DNA from: Bryobacterales bacterium
GTDB taxonomy: Bacteria > Acidobacteriota > Terriglobia > Bryobacterales > Bryobacteraceae
Reading direction: 5' to 3'
DNA: 45,619 nt
Assembly: GCA_027452065.1 (NCBI GenBank)
Contig: DAIDHC010000056.1
Location: forward strand, 1-45,619
In this document: positions 33,165 through 44,007 of the stretch, one piece after another
Layout of the letters: the number at the start of each line of letters is the position of its first letter
Position numbering within the stretch: position 1 is the first letter of the stretch
Made by a program: the position numbers and the translations under genes
Notes under the pieces: generated by a model
What the model saw: only the letters and a program-made list of their open reading frames with translations
The model's database searches: none
Told to the model about the DNA's origin: nothing

Positions 33165-34994
33165 TCAATATTTCCAGCTCTTCAAGTCCGCACCGCCCGG
33201 GGCGGTGGCCTCGATGTGGCGGACGATTTTCGAAATCAGCGCCGGAAATTCGTTCAGCCGGTCGAACAGCGGAGCGTTGAGCGGCACGCCCTGATAGCAG
33301 TGCGGCTGGCGCGCGCCGAAATCGAAGGTGGCATTGGCCGGCGGTGAAAGCCTCGGATCGGTGAGCACGGTTTCGGCCAGGCGCACCGAGTTGTTCAGAT
33401 ACCAGGTGTCCATGTCTCCGGCCGCGAAGTGTAGCTTGCCCGCGAGCTTGGGACCGAGCGTGGCCCAGTCGCGCTTCATGATGTAGCTGAGGTCGGAGTG
33501 CTCACGCCAGTATTCGGCGACCGACTTGTCGATGTCGCCGGTGCGCTTGTCCCAGATGGGCTTCGGATAACCGTCGTCGCCCATCGGCCCGAAAACGGCC
33601 TGCCAGACGTCGAACTGCTCGCCGGAGCGGCTATGCGAGCCCTCCACCATTTCGTGGCGGTTCTCCTGCTCCATGGTCGAATCGAGCACGCCGTTGGTGT
33701 CGCGCTTTTCCGGCCGCGGCACTTTCAAAAACGGCCCTTCGCGGAAATAGGCGTTCTTGTCACTGTAGATGTTCACCGTGCTGTAGGCGCGAAAATCGAT
33801 CGGATCCGGACATCCGACCCAGGCGCCGTTGATGTCGTCGGGATAGAACACCTGCTGCGCCAGCGCTTCCCAACCGCCGGTCGAGCCTCCGAACACGGCG
33901 CGCGCCCAGCCCTGGCCCATGCCGTGAAATTTCTTCTCCACCATCGGCATCAGCTCGCGCATGATGGCGTCGCCATACGGGCCGAGGTTGGCCGAGTTGA
34001 CCGCATAGGCGTCGTCGAAGTACGGATTCGGATGAACGGGCATCACGATAAGCACTCGGGGCAGGCGGCCGCTGGTCCAATCCTGAAAGAGCCGCCAGCC
34101 GGCGGCCTGCGTGTCGCTCTCGCGATCCACTTCGACGATGGTGCCGTCGCCGGGCTGCTCCGGTTCCTGCTGCTCGCGGGCCTTAAGCGCCGGGTCGGGC
34201 GGTGTCGTGCGGAAGTCCGGATAGAGGTGCCGGTGGTAATGATCCTCGGAGATGAGCACCGGGTAGCGGGCTTCGGGGTGCTCGGCCCAGCCGTCGGGCA
34301 GTAGGACTATGGCGCCGATTTCGGTGGGACGACCCCAGAACTTTGTCAGCAGCTCGCTGCGCATGCTGACGTGCTTCACCCACTGGCTATCGGCGCTGCT
34401 TTCAGGCTGGGTGATCTTGCGCCAGTCGAGCTGCGAGTCGACCTCCGCCAGTTCCTGATCGAGCGGAGGAATCTTGTGGTCGAAGGCAATCCGCACGGTG
34501 CCCGACGTTTTGGCGTCCAGGTGCAGCGTGTGAACGGCGGTGAGGAAGTTGCTAGGCTTGGTCTGCCAGTGCTGGCCTTCGCCGCGGTCGGGCGGCAGCT
34601 TCACCACTTTGCCGTTGCCCAGGCGATAGGTCTCGTAAATGTTGAACACCGCCTCGACGAAATAGTCGCCGGCCGGCAGGTCCGCGAGCGTCTCCAGCGG
34701 GTAACTCTGCGTCGATGCGTCGATGCGGAGCGGGGCGCCCGGCTGCCACGCTTCGACGTCCAATCCGAAGGCTTGCTGCGTTTCGGTGCCTTCGCCGACG
34801 CTGAAGCGCGGCTCCTGCTTCGAGTCCTTCGAGAGGATGAGGATGATGTGGCCGTCCACGGGGGCGGCGGAGAGTTCTTTTGGGAAGGAAAGCTCGAAGG
34901 CGAGCGGCGCCGGCGGAGCGGCAGGCGTCGGAAGGGAGCCGATCACGGCCGCCATCAAGAGGCAGGACACACTCTTACCAACCGGGTGAGTCAT
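33165..34994 (-). CDS. Exported esterase, enterochelin-esterase/esterase-D-like alpha/beta hydrolase
   Basis: 609 residues with a signal peptide (VSCLLMAAVIGSLPTPAA). The first 210 residues form an Ig-like, beta-rich domain (FELSFPKELSAAPVDGHIIL, LPAGDYFVEAVFNIYETY). The hydrolase begins near 225 (GAIVLLPDGWAEHPEARYPVL) and carries the nucleophile Ser371 in VFGGSTGGWEAL, with a probable catalytic His late in ARQPHCYQG. This layout resembles the putative-esterase family, which includes enterochelin esterases and feruloyl or acetyl-xylan esterases; the substrate is not clear. Its stop lies 38 bases from the start of the gluconate-subunit gene on the same strand. A TAGAAT box precedes it. Confidence 0.82.
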   Translation of the reverse strand: MTHPVGKSVSCLLMAAVIGSLPTPAAPPAPLAFELSFPKELSAAPVDGHIILILSKDSKQEPRFSVGEGTETQQAFGLDVEAWQPGAPLRIDASTQSYPLETLADLPAGDYFVEAVFNIYETYRLGNGKVVKLPPDRGEGQHWQTKPSNFLTAVHTLHLDAKTSGTVRIAFDHKIPPLDQELAEVDSQLDWRKITQPESSADSQWVKHVSMRSELLTKFWGRPTEIGAIVLLPDGWAEHPEARYPVLISEDHYHRHLYPDFRTTPPDPALKAREQQEPEQPGDGTIVEVDRESDTQAAGWRLFQDWTSGRLPRVLIVMPVHPNPYFDDAYAVNSANLGPYGDAIMRELMPMVEKKFHGMGQGWARAVFGGSTGGWEALAQQVFYPDDINGAWVGCPDPIDFRAYSTVNIYSDKNAYFREGPFLKVPRPEKRDTNGVLDSTMEQENRHEMVEGSHSRSGEQFDVWQAVFGPMGDDGYPKPIWDKRTGDIDKSVAEYWREHSDLSYIMKRDWATLGPKLAGKLHFAAGDMDTWYLNNSVRLAETVLTDPRLSPPANATFDFGARQPHCYQGVPLNAPLFDRLNEFPALISKIVRHIEATAPGGADLKSWKY

Positions 34995-35003
34995 CGGTCT
35001 TCG

Positions 35004-35009
35004 ATTCTA
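35004..35009 (-). promoter_or_regulatory. -10 box TAGAAT (minus strand) for the esterase gene
   Basis: Read on the minus strand, TAGAAT ends nine bases before the ATG at 34994, again an extremely short leader. No -35 seen. Confidence 0.4.
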
Positions 35010-35098
35010 TCCCATGCCTCCGGGGCGGGCCGCGGAAATCGCGGCGGCGCCGGCGATCGATGGTTGGAGCGCAAGTGGGCCGAAGTGAAATAGCCGGC

Positions 35099-36340
<1,242 letters not shown>

Positions 36341-36408
36341 CTCGCTGCTAAGCTACCACCGCCGCGGCCCCGCCGCCAACCGCGGCCCTCGGCACACGCC
36401 TCCGGGGG

Positions 36409-36414
36409 TATAAT
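36409..36414 (+). promoter_or_regulatory. Consensus -10 box TATAAT of the LacI-family gene
   Basis: A perfect TATAAT lies 20 bases before ATG 36435, in the divergent space. No -35 match. Two copies of CCGCGGCCC (36362-36370 and 36380-36388), 18 bases apart and each with a CCGCGG palindrome, lie just upstream and could be regulator contacts, though in such GC-rich DNA this may be chance. Confidence 0.55.
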
Positions 36415-36434
36415 CAACTCCACGCCAGTTCCCC

Positions 36435-37472
36435 ATGAGAGCTCCGCGCGGCGCCAAGTCCGTGACCATCGTCGATATCGCTGACCGTCTCGGCCTCTCG
36501 CCGATGACCGTCTCCCGCGCGCTGAACGGCACGCCTCCCGGCGCCAGCGCCGCCACGCGCGCCCGCGTGCTGGCCTGCGCCGCCGACCTCGGCTACCAGC
36601 CCAACCGCTGGGCCCGCAGCCTGGTGCAGCGCCGCTCCTCCATCGTCGGCATCGTCATCCCCGACATCGCCCACACGTTCTTCGCCCAGATCACCACCGG
36701 CATTGAGGAAGTGCTGGAAAAGTCCGGCTACGACATTCTGCTCTGCCACTCGCGCAACGACCCGGCGCGCGAGAAATCGGAAATCGCCATGCTCACCGGC
36801 AGCCGCGTCGACGGCCTCATCGTCGCTTCCTGCCAGCCCCCGCTCTCACCCGACCTGTTTCTCGACATCCGCCGCCGGAAGATCCCCTTCGTCCTCATCG
36901 ATCGATTCTTCCCCAAGCGCAGCTTCGCCGGCGTCCGCACCGACGACCGCGAGGTCGGCCGCGTGGCCACCGCCTATCTCGTATCGCTCGGCCACTCGCG
37001 CATCGCCTTCATCGGCGGTCCGGACCTCAGCCCCGCACTCCTCCGGCGCCGCGGCTTCTCCGACGCCCTCGGCAGCGCCGGGCTCCGCTCCCGCAGCGCC
37101 TGGATCGTCGCCGGCGATTTTGAGATCGAAGGCGGCTACTCGGCCATGCAACAACTCCTCGCCGCCCGCACGCGCCCCACCGCCGTCTTCGCCGCCAACG
37201 ACCCCATGGCGATCGGAGCGATCTACGCGGCCCGGGACGCAGGCCTCCGCGTGCCGCAGGATATCTCCGTCATCGGCGCCGGCAACATCGAAGGCCGGCA
37301 CCACCCCAACCCGTACCTGACAACCGTCGACTGGCCGCGCGAGGACCTCGGACGCTCGGCCGCGCACATCCTGCTCGAGGCGATTCGCCTTCCGACGCGG
37401 CGGACCCTGACGGCGTTCGAGATCTTCCCCCCGCGATTGCTGGTGCGCCAGACCACCGCCCCGCCGGCCTGA
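36435..37472 (+). CDS. LacI-family transcriptional regulator
   Basis: 345 residues. Residues 9-31 are the helix-turn-helix and hinge (VTIVDIADRLGLSPMTVSRALNG, with the GYQPNRWARSL hinge helix region near 56-66). From about 70 a periplasmic-binding-like sugar domain follows (IVGIVIPDIAHTFFAQITTGIEE, VDGLIVASC, PTAVFAANDPMAIGAIYAA, ISVIGAGNIEG). It probably represses the divergent dehydratase gene until a sugar acid binds. Its stop is eight bases from the convergent ADOP permease stop. Confidence 0.95.
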   Translation: MRAPRGAKSVTIVDIADRLGLSPMTVSRALNGTPPGASAATRARVLACAADLGYQPNRWARSLVQRRSSIVGIVIPDIAHTFFAQITTGIEEVLEKSGYDILLCHSRNDPAREKSEIAMLTGSRVDGLIVASCQPPLSPDLFLDIRRRKIPFVLIDRFFPKRSFAGVRTDDREVGRVATAYLVSLGHSRIAFIGGPDLSPALLRRRGFSDALGSAGLRSRSAWIVAGDFEIEGGYSAMQQLLAARTRPTAVFAANDPMAIGAIYAARDAGLRVPQDISVIGAGNIEGRHHPNPYLTTVDWPREDLGRSAAHILLEAIRLPTRRTLTAFEIFPPRLLVRQTTAPPA

Positions 37473-37480
37473 GGCCGCGC

Positions 37481-39946
37481 TCAACTTTGCCGCAGCGCGG
37501 TGGCCGGGTCCACCTTCGTCGCGCGATCCGCGGGCCGCCACACCGCCAGCGCCGCGGCCGCCAGGAGCACCGCCGGGATGGTCGCGAACACCAGCGGGTC
37601 CCAGGCCGTCACTCCGAACAAAAAGCTTGTTATTTGTTTCGCCAGCGCAAACGCCCCGGCGGCGCCCACTACGACGCCGATGGCCGCGTATATCATCCCC
37701 TGCCTCATCACCATGCCCCGCACCTGGCTCCGGCCGGCTCCCAGCGCCATGCGGATGCCGATCTCCTGCGTCCGCTGCTCCACCGAGTACGCCATCAGCC
37801 CGTAAATCCCGATCGCCGCCAGCAGCAGCGCGACGCCGCCGAACACGCTCATCAGCAGCATGTGAAACCGCTCGCGCGAAGTGGAGCGCGAAACCACCTC
37901 GCCCATGTCCCGGATGTCGGACACCGGCAGCCCGCTCACCTGCTCGAGCTGCCGCTGGGCCGCGGCGCTCAGCTTCCGCGGCTCACCCCTGGTCCGGATC
38001 ACCCACGCCAGCGGCGTCAGTTTCACATTCAACGCCTGTATCCCGTCGGTCGCCTGGCCGTCGGGAATGTACATCTCCGGCCCCGGGTCCTGATTCAGCG
38101 CCCCGTCCCGCTGATCGGCGACGACGCCGATGATCTGCCGCGGTTGCTCGTCTTCCAGCGCCGGCATCACTCCCTTGCCAATCAGAATCCGGTCCTGCAG
38201 CGGATCGCCCTTGGGCCAGAAGCGCCGCGCCATGGCCTCGTTGATCACCACTACCGGCGCGCTCCCGTGACCGTCGCGCCCGGTGAACGTTCGCCCGCGA
38301 ACCACAGCGATCCGGAACACTTCGAAATATCCCGGCGCCAGGGTTTTCCATCCGGCTCCGCCATGGAACGGCCCTTCGGTCAGCGGGCGGCCCATCACTT
38401 TGAACGGCAGCCCGTAGCCGCCTTCGAGCGGCACGCAGCATCCGGCGCTGGCCCGCTCAACGCCGGGCAGGGCCTCCAGCCGCTCGATGCCGCGGCGTTC
38501 GAGCTGCTCGATGCCGAGGCTGGTTTCGAGCGCCTTGCCGGACAGCGACATCCGCATCGTCAGCACATGCGTGGTATCGAAGCCGGGATTCACCGCGTAC
38601 ATCGCCATCTCGGTGCGGATCAGCAGCCCCGCTCCCACCAGCAGCACAACAGCCAGCGCCACTTCCGTCACCACCAGGAGCGTCCGCGCCTTGTTCTGCC
38701 GGAACCCGCTCCCGCTGCGGCTCGCGCTTTCCCGAATGGCGGCGTTCAGGTCGGCGCGCGCGGCCTGCCATGCCGGCAGCAGTCCGAAGATCAGACTCGT
38801 CACCAGAGTGATGAGCACCGTGAAGCCGAGCACGCGGGCGTCGAGCGAAACCATGGCGCCGTCCTCGCCGACGCGCGGCAGCCCGGCCGTGTTCACCGAC
38901 AGGAGCGCGCGAATGCCCATCATGCCCAGCGCCAGGCCCACTACAGCGCCCGCCGCCGCCAGCAGCACGCTCTCGGTGAGCAACTGCCGCACGATTCTCG
39001 CCCGCCCCGCTCCCAGCGCCGCGCGGATCGCCAGTTCCCTCTTGCGCACTTCGGCCCGCGCCAGCAGCAGGTTCGCCACATTGGCGCAGGCGATCAGCAG
39101 CACAAACCCGACCGCCGCCGCCAGCACCCAGATCGACCGCCGCGCATCCCGCACCAGCGAATCCTTCAACGCCGCCGCGTCAAAGCTCTGCCCGTTGCCC
39201 AGCGCATCAGGATACTTCCGCCGGTAGTCCGCCGCCGAGGCGTCCAGCCGCGCCTTGGCCTGCTCCAGCGTCACTCCTTCCTTTAAGCGCGCCGCGGCCA
39301 GAAAATAGTGACCCTGGTCGCGCGAGTTCGGATCGAGCTGGAACGGCACCCACACCTCCGGCCGCGGCCCGAAGTCCCCAAAGTCGAATCGCGACGCCAC
39401 CACGCCGGTGATGACGTGCGGCTCGCCCTCCAGCGGCATCACGCGGCCCACGATGTTCGGATCGCCGCCGAACCGGCTCCTCCACAGCTCCTCGCTGATC
39501 ACCACCACCGGTGGCTCGCCCGGCCTGTCTTCCTGCGCGTTGAAGGGCCGCCCCATCAGCATCGGCACGCCGAACAGAGGGAAGTAGGCCGAGCTGACCC
39601 GCGCGCTCTTGAGCTGCCGCGGGATCTCGCCGCCGGTCCAGTTCACCACCCCGCCGGCGAACGCCGCCACGTCTTCGAGAATCGCCGTCTGCCGCGCCCA
39701 GTGAGCGAACTTCGCCGGCGAGGCCCCACCGAAGCTGCCCTGCCGCGACTTGGTCTCGAGCATCACGATGCGGTCCGCCTCGGGAAACGGCGGCGGCTTC
39801 AACAGAACCGTGTTCACCAGCGAAAAGATGGCCGTCGTCCCGCCGATTCCCAGGCCCAGCGCCGCAACCGCCGTCGCGGTGAAGGCTCCTCCGCCCTGCC
39901 GCCCCATGCGCAGGGCGTAGCGAAGATCGCGCAGTAAAGTTTCCAT
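37481..39946 (-). CDS. ADOP-type FtsX/MacB-like permease (second copy)
   Basis: 821 residues beginning METLLRDLRYALRMGRQGGG, then TATAVAALGLGIGGTTAIFSLVNTVLLKPPPFPEAD, the ADOP start. A MacB-like periplasmic domain (GVPMLMGRPFNAQED, VVVISEELWRSRFGGDPNIVGRV), the FtsX helix set (VGFVLLIACANVANLLLARAEVRKRELAIRAALGAG), a second periplasmic domain and the final helix set (MLLMSVFGGVALLLAAIGIYGLMAYSVEQRTQEIGIRMALGAG) follow. It differs clearly from the copy at 26732, so it is not a recent duplicate. No ATPase gene adjoins it. AAAGGA lies 13 bases upstream of the start. Confidence 0.92.
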   Translation of the reverse strand: METLLRDLRYALRMGRQGGGAFTATAVAALGLGIGGTTAIFSLVNTVLLKPPPFPEADRIVMLETKSRQGSFGGASPAKFAHWARQTAILEDVAAFAGGVVNWTGGEIPRQLKSARVSSAYFPLFGVPMLMGRPFNAQEDRPGEPPVVVISEELWRSRFGGDPNIVGRVMPLEGEPHVITGVVASRFDFGDFGPRPEVWVPFQLDPNSRDQGHYFLAAARLKEGVTLEQAKARLDASAADYRRKYPDALGNGQSFDAAALKDSLVRDARRSIWVLAAAVGFVLLIACANVANLLLARAEVRKRELAIRAALGAGRARIVRQLLTESVLLAAAGAVVGLALGMMGIRALLSVNTAGLPRVGEDGAMVSLDARVLGFTVLITLVTSLIFGLLPAWQAARADLNAAIRESASRSGSGFRQNKARTLLVVTEVALAVVLLVGAGLLIRTEMAMYAVNPGFDTTHVLTMRMSLSGKALETSLGIEQLERRGIERLEALPGVERASAGCCVPLEGGYGLPFKVMGRPLTEGPFHGGAGWKTLAPGYFEVFRIAVVRGRTFTGRDGHGSAPVVVINEAMARRFWPKGDPLQDRILIGKGVMPALEDEQPRQIIGVVADQRDGALNQDPGPEMYIPDGQATDGIQALNVKLTPLAWVIRTRGEPRKLSAAAQRQLEQVSGLPVSDIRDMGEVVSRSTSRERFHMLLMSVFGGVALLLAAIGIYGLMAYSVEQRTQEIGIRMALGAGRSQVRGMVMRQGMIYAAIGVVVGAAGAFALAKQITSFLFGVTAWDPLVFATIPAVLLAAAALAVWRPADRATKVDPATALRQS

Positions 39947-40010
39947 GGGGCAGCCAATTCCTTTCAGGCGTTGTGTCCCGCGAGGCTACGCTTCAGGCGC
40001 GCCGTGGCCC

Positions 40011-42149
40011 TCAGTTTGCCTTCACCGCCACGGCAGCGGCCGCCGAACACGCCATCCCGAGCCTCGAAGGCGCGCAGACTTCCAACTGCACCGTGCCCGT
40101 CACCGCCGCCGGGAGCACGACATTCACTTGTTCCACTCCCTCGATGCCCGGGGCCGGGCCACCGTACTCGACCTCCGCCGGCTGGGCGTTGATCGTCGCC
40201 GTAATCGTTCCCGACATGCCGGTCGCGTACACCTGTAGTACGGTTCCCGCCGCCGCCGGGTTCCCCGCTGCGTTCCGCGTGCTGTCCTGGTTCAACACGC
40301 CCCCCGGAAAAATCCCCGGCGCCTGCTCGGCAACCGTCACCACGGCCGCCGCGCTCGCCCTCCCGTCCACCGTCACCACCAGCGACGCCGGCCCCACGGC
40401 CAGCCCCGAAGGCACGACAACGTTCAATTGCGTGTCGCCCTGGTACAAAATCTTCGCCGCCGAGCCGGAAAACGCCACCGTCACCGCGGTCCCCGTGAAG
40501 TGCGCCCCGAAGATCGTCGCCAGCGACCCGGGCGCGATCGCCGTCACTTTGTAGTCGGCCGCGTTTGTCACTCCCGCCACCACCGGCGCCGGCGGCTCCG
40601 GCGGAGGCGTCACCGTCAACGTCACCGGTATCACCGCCTGCCCCGCCACCAGACCCAGGGTCACCACCACGTTCGCCGTGTACGTGCCCGCGCTCAGCTT
40701 CGACGGGTCCATATAGATGAACCCCGAGGCTGCCCCGACGCCCGAACCCGGATCCAGGAACAGCCATCCCGTCGGCTCGCCCGAAGCGTATTCCACCGTC
40801 GCCGCCCACTGCAGCACGCCCCCGCCGGCATTCTGGATCTGCACGTACTGCCCTTGCAGCTTTCCACCCACAACGGCGTTGAACGAGGCAGAGGCCGGCG
40901 TCACCCGCAGCTTCGGATAATACGCCGCGCCGCAGTCGCCCACCAGCCCGCAATCCGGCCCCGGCGCCACCGCCTCGAACCGCGGCACCGCCGCCGCCGC
41001 GCTGGCAATCCCGCTGGTCGAGACCGCGCCGAACGTCTCGGTGACGGACGTTTGAACAATCCCGCTCACCGCCCCCGGCGGCAGCCCGAGAAACGCCGGA
41101 ACCTGCGCGCTCTCCTGCAGGAACGGATTCGCGTCCACCACCTCGTAGACCACCGTGCCGGTCCCGTTTGCCAGCGGCACCTCCGTCATCGCGTCCAGCG
41201 TCACCGTCCCCGAGCCCGCCGCGCCCGGCTCATACACCGGCTTCCCTCCGGCCCCGGCCGCATCGGCGCCCGCGACAACCGACAGCAGCAGCGAACCCAT
41301 ACCCCCAGGGGTATACTGCCCTCCCGACGCCGCCAGCCCCAGATCCCCTCCCGCCGTCGGCGCGGCCGCGTCCGTCCCCGCCACCACCGCCGGCACAAAC
41401 ACCCGCGCCCCGGGCGGAAACCCCGAGTAAGTCAACACAAACCGCTCCCCCGCGTCCGCCCCGAAATTGGTCTGGTTCCCCAGCGGCTCAAACGCGCTCG
41501 CAAACCCCTCCGTCAGCCGAATGGTCGAAAACGCCGTCCGCGCCGCCAGAAACGCCGCGAACGACCCCGTTCCCGCCGGCAGCGGCGAGCCTCTCTGCGA
41601 ACAGATCAGCCGCCCCGACGCGCCCGCGTACAACCCCAGCTCCGTCTGCGCCACCACGAACGTGCTCTGGGTCAATGGCAGAAGGTTCGCGCTGTTCACC
41701 GCGAGTGTCGCCCGGATCGTCCCGCCGGTGTTCACCTCCGTCGCGTTCGCTCGAATGTTGAACAACCGCAGCCCGACGCCGCCGGAGGCCGACAGCGGAA
41801 ACCGCGCCCCGTTGAAACTCACCACGGCCCCGCTCAGCGTCCCCGGCACGCCCACAGCCTGCGGCCCGCCGCCGATATCGTAGGTGAACTGAACGTCTGT
41901 GGCGTTGCCCGCCCCGATGCGATTCGTGATGCCTACATTCAGAAAAAGCGTGAAGTTCCCCGTTACCGCCGCGCCCGGCGCCCCGCCGGTGCACACGAGC
42001 ACAATGTCGCCCACGCGCTCGGTCACGCCCTCGGCCCGCACGGTCTCCGGCACCGCCGAGGCGGCGCAGCTCAACACCGGCCCCGTCCCCTGCCCGGCCG
42101 CCGCCCCCGCCAGCGCCAGCGCCATTCCCACCGCCGCAACCGCCCTCAT
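40011..42149 (-). CDS. Exported protein with Ig/BACON-like and C-terminal TIGR03437 domains
   Basis: 712 residues with a signal peptide (VAAVGMALALAGAAAGQ) and AGAAGGA upstream. The first 400 residues are beta-rich without a match. Residues about 410-500 resemble a BACON-type Ig module (LRVTPASASFNAVVGGKLQ, GWLFLDPGSGVG, SAGTYTANVVVTLGL). The final 210 residues are TIGR03437 (VAGVTNAADYKVTAIAPGSL, GVLNQDSTRNAAGNPAAAGT, GIEGVEQVNVVLPA), here in the usual C-terminal place. Likely a surface or secreted binding protein. It is divergent from the MscS gene. Confidence 0.85.
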   Translation of the reverse strand: MRAVAAVGMALALAGAAAGQGTGPVLSCAASAVPETVRAEGVTERVGDIVLVCTGGAPGAAVTGNFTLFLNVGITNRIGAGNATDVQFTYDIGGGPQAVGVPGTLSGAVVSFNGARFPLSASGGVGLRLFNIRANATEVNTGGTIRATLAVNSANLLPLTQSTFVVAQTELGLYAGASGRLICSQRGSPLPAGTGSFAAFLAARTAFSTIRLTEGFASAFEPLGNQTNFGADAGERFVLTYSGFPPGARVFVPAVVAGTDAAAPTAGGDLGLAASGGQYTPGGMGSLLLSVVAGADAAGAGGKPVYEPGAAGSGTVTLDAMTEVPLANGTGTVVYEVVDANPFLQESAQVPAFLGLPPGAVSGIVQTSVTETFGAVSTSGIASAAAAVPRFEAVAPGPDCGLVGDCGAAYYPKLRVTPASASFNAVVGGKLQGQYVQIQNAGGGVLQWAATVEYASGEPTGWLFLDPGSGVGAASGFIYMDPSKLSAGTYTANVVVTLGLVAGQAVIPVTLTVTPPPEPPAPVVAGVTNAADYKVTAIAPGSLATIFGAHFTGTAVTVAFSGSAAKILYQGDTQLNVVVPSGLAVGPASLVVTVDGRASAAAVVTVAEQAPGIFPGGVLNQDSTRNAAGNPAAAGTVLQVYATGMSGTITATINAQPAEVEYGGPAPGIEGVEQVNVVLPAAVTGTVQLEVCAPSRLGMACSAAAAVAVKAN

Positions 42150-42243
42150 GGCCCGTTCCTTCTCACAGCATTAGCATATCGCCAGCGCCGCCCCATTTCC
42201 TTCCCTCGAAGGCCGCCATCGGAATTCCCCGCGCCCGAAGTCC

Positions 42244-42249
42244 TACAAT
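42244..42249 (+). promoter_or_regulatory. -10 box TACAAT of the MscS gene
   Basis: TACAAT lies 20 bases before ATG 42270; AGGGGGA lies between them as ribosome site. No -35 consensus. Confidence 0.5.
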
Positions 42250-42269
42250 TCCGATTAGGGGGATACGGA

Positions 42270-43910
42270 ATGAATACCCGGCTGTTCCAACTGATGGCAG
42301 CGTGCCTACTGAGTGCGGCGCCTGCCGCGGCGGCGCCGGGCGCGCCCGTCCAATTCGATGGGAAGACCCTGCTCACGATTCAGGCCCCCGTGGGTTCCTT
42401 CAGCCCGGCCGCCCGCGCCCAGGCGATCGGTGAGCGTCTCCAGAAGCTCTCCGAGGACCCTTTTGCGAAAATCGATCCTCTTACGATCACCGAAAGCGAG
42501 TTCAGCAGCGACATCAACGCCGGCGACGTTCCCATCGTCGCGATCACCGAAGCCGACGCCCGGGCAGCCGGCAAGCCGCGCCAGGCTCTGGCTGCCGAGT
42601 ACGCGAAGATCCTCCAAGCCGCCCTGCGCCAATCCCGCCACGAGCACAGCTTCCAGCAAACCGTCATCGCCGTCGGGCTCGCTCTCCTGTTCACCGCCAT
42701 TCTCGCAGCCGTGCTCCGCCTTCTGCAGATCGCCTTCGCCCGTCTGCGTCTCCGGCTCGAAGCCTGGCGTGGGACCCGCATTCAAGCGGTTCGGCTCCAG
42801 AAGCTGGAACTGCTGACGGCGCAGCGGGTCGTCTGGATGCTGTCGAGCCTCGCCACAGCCGCGCACGCGGCGCTTGCTCTGGTTGCGCTCTACTTCTATG
42901 CTTCCCTTGTCCTCAGCGTCTTCCCCTCCACCCGCGCCGTCTCCGCCGCCCTGTTTTCCTACTTGAACGCAGGCCTCAGCGCCGCCGGCGGCGCCGTCGC
43001 CGGGTACACGCCCAACTTCCTCATCATCATCCTCATTGCGGTGCTCACGCGGTACGCCCTGAAGCTCTGCCGGTATCTGTTCGACGGAATCCAATCCGGC
43101 ATGCTCTCCATTCCCGGCTTCTACCGCGAGTGGGCCGGCCCCACTTACAAGATCGCCCGCCTGCTCGTCCTTGCGATCGCCGCCGCCGTCGTCTTCCCCT
43201 ACATCCCCGGCCACGACGCGCCGGGCCTCCGCGGCATCTCCCTCTTCTTCGGCCTTCTGTTCTCGCTCGGCTCCGCCAGCGCGGTCGGCAATCTCGTCGC
43301 CGGCGTCCTGCTCACCTACACCCGGGCGTTTCAGGCCGGCGACCGCGTCCAGATCGCCGACACCCTGGGCGACGTCACCGAAACGACGCTGCTGGCAACC
43401 CACATCCGCACCGTCAAGAACGAAGACATCACGGTGCCCAATTCGCTCGTCCTGGCCAGCCACATCGTCAACTTCAGCTCCTGTTGCCGCGGCGGCGCCC
43501 TCATCCTTCACACCAGCGTTACCATCGGCTACGACGCCCCCTGGCGCGACGTCCACCAATTCCTCATCTCCGCCGCTCTCTCCACCACGCACATTCTCGC
43601 CGATCCCGCTCCGTTCGTGCTCCAGACGGCGCTCGACGACTTTTACGTGAAATACCAAATCAACGCCTATACTTCGCAGGCCCGCGAGATGGTGAACATC
43701 TACGGCGAGCTTCATCAGAACATCCAGGACAAGTTCAATGCCGCCGGCGTGGAAATCTGCTCGCCGCACTTCTCCGCCCTTCGCGACGGCAACCGCATCG
43801 CCATTCCCGGCGACTACCTCCCGAAAACTTACAAGGCGCCCGGCTTCCGCGTGTTTTCCCCGTCCCATGGGGCCGCGGGAGCCGGAGATGGCGCGCAGTT
43901 CGGCTCATAG
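42270..43910 (+). CDS. MscS-family mechanosensitive ion channel with exported N-terminal segment
   Basis: 546 residues from ATG 42270. A signal peptide (LFQLMAACLLSAAPAAAAP) and a periplasmic stretch of about 95 residues precede the first membrane helix (FQQTVIAVGLALLFTAILAAVL). Further helices follow at about 185-205, 245-265 and 285-305. The pore region reads GISLFFGLLFSLGSASAVGNLVAGVLLTYTRAF, then the MscS beta domain FQAGDRVQIADTLGDVTETTLLATHIRTVKNEDITVPNS, and an alpha/beta cytoplasmic end. The channel opens when the membrane is stretched and releases solutes. Periplasmic additions of this kind mark the larger MscS relatives. Monocistronic or leading into nadA 97 bases downstream. Confidence 0.92.
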   Translation: MNTRLFQLMAACLLSAAPAAAAPGAPVQFDGKTLLTIQAPVGSFSPAARAQAIGERLQKLSEDPFAKIDPLTITESEFSSDINAGDVPIVAITEADARAAGKPRQALAAEYAKILQAALRQSRHEHSFQQTVIAVGLALLFTAILAAVLRLLQIAFARLRLRLEAWRGTRIQAVRLQKLELLTAQRVVWMLSSLATAAHAALALVALYFYASLVLSVFPSTRAVSAALFSYLNAGLSAAGGAVAGYTPNFLIIILIAVLTRYALKLCRYLFDGIQSGMLSIPGFYREWAGPTYKIARLLVLAIAAAVVFPYIPGHDAPGLRGISLFFGLLFSLGSASAVGNLVAGVLLTYTRAFQAGDRVQIADTLGDVTETTLLATHIRTVKNEDITVPNSLVLASHIVNFSSCCRGGALILHTSVTIGYDAPWRDVHQFLISAALSTTHILADPAPFVLQTALDDFYVKYQINAYTSQAREMVNIYGELHQNIQDKFNAAGVEICSPHFSALRDGNRIAIPGDYLPKTYKAPGFRVFSPSHGAAGAGDGAQFGS

Positions 43911-43970
43911 AAGCGGCCGGAGGACGGCAAAAGGACGGGACGGCCCGCATTCGCCCGAATCCCGGCCTGC

Positions 43971-43981
43971 TAAAATACAAT
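43971..43981 (+). promoter_or_regulatory. Overlapping -10 boxes TAAAAT and TACAAT of nadA
   Basis: TAAAAT (43971-43976) and TACAAT (43976-43981) overlap by one base, upstream of the ribosome site AGGAAG (43991-43996). No -35 consensus. Confidence 0.45.
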
Positions 43982-44007
43982 CTAATCCTCAGGAAGTGAG
44001 TCCTGTC

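Noticed and set aside
31333..33294. 653-codon plus-strand frame across the GMC genes
   Set aside because: Gly/Ala/Glu-rich shadow; the minus-strand genes show FAD and Tat motifs and direct stop-start coupling.
36362..36388. CCGCGGCCC direct repeat as the LacI operator
   Set aside because: Attractive spacing of 18 bases, but such GC words are common in this DNA; noted under the promoter only.
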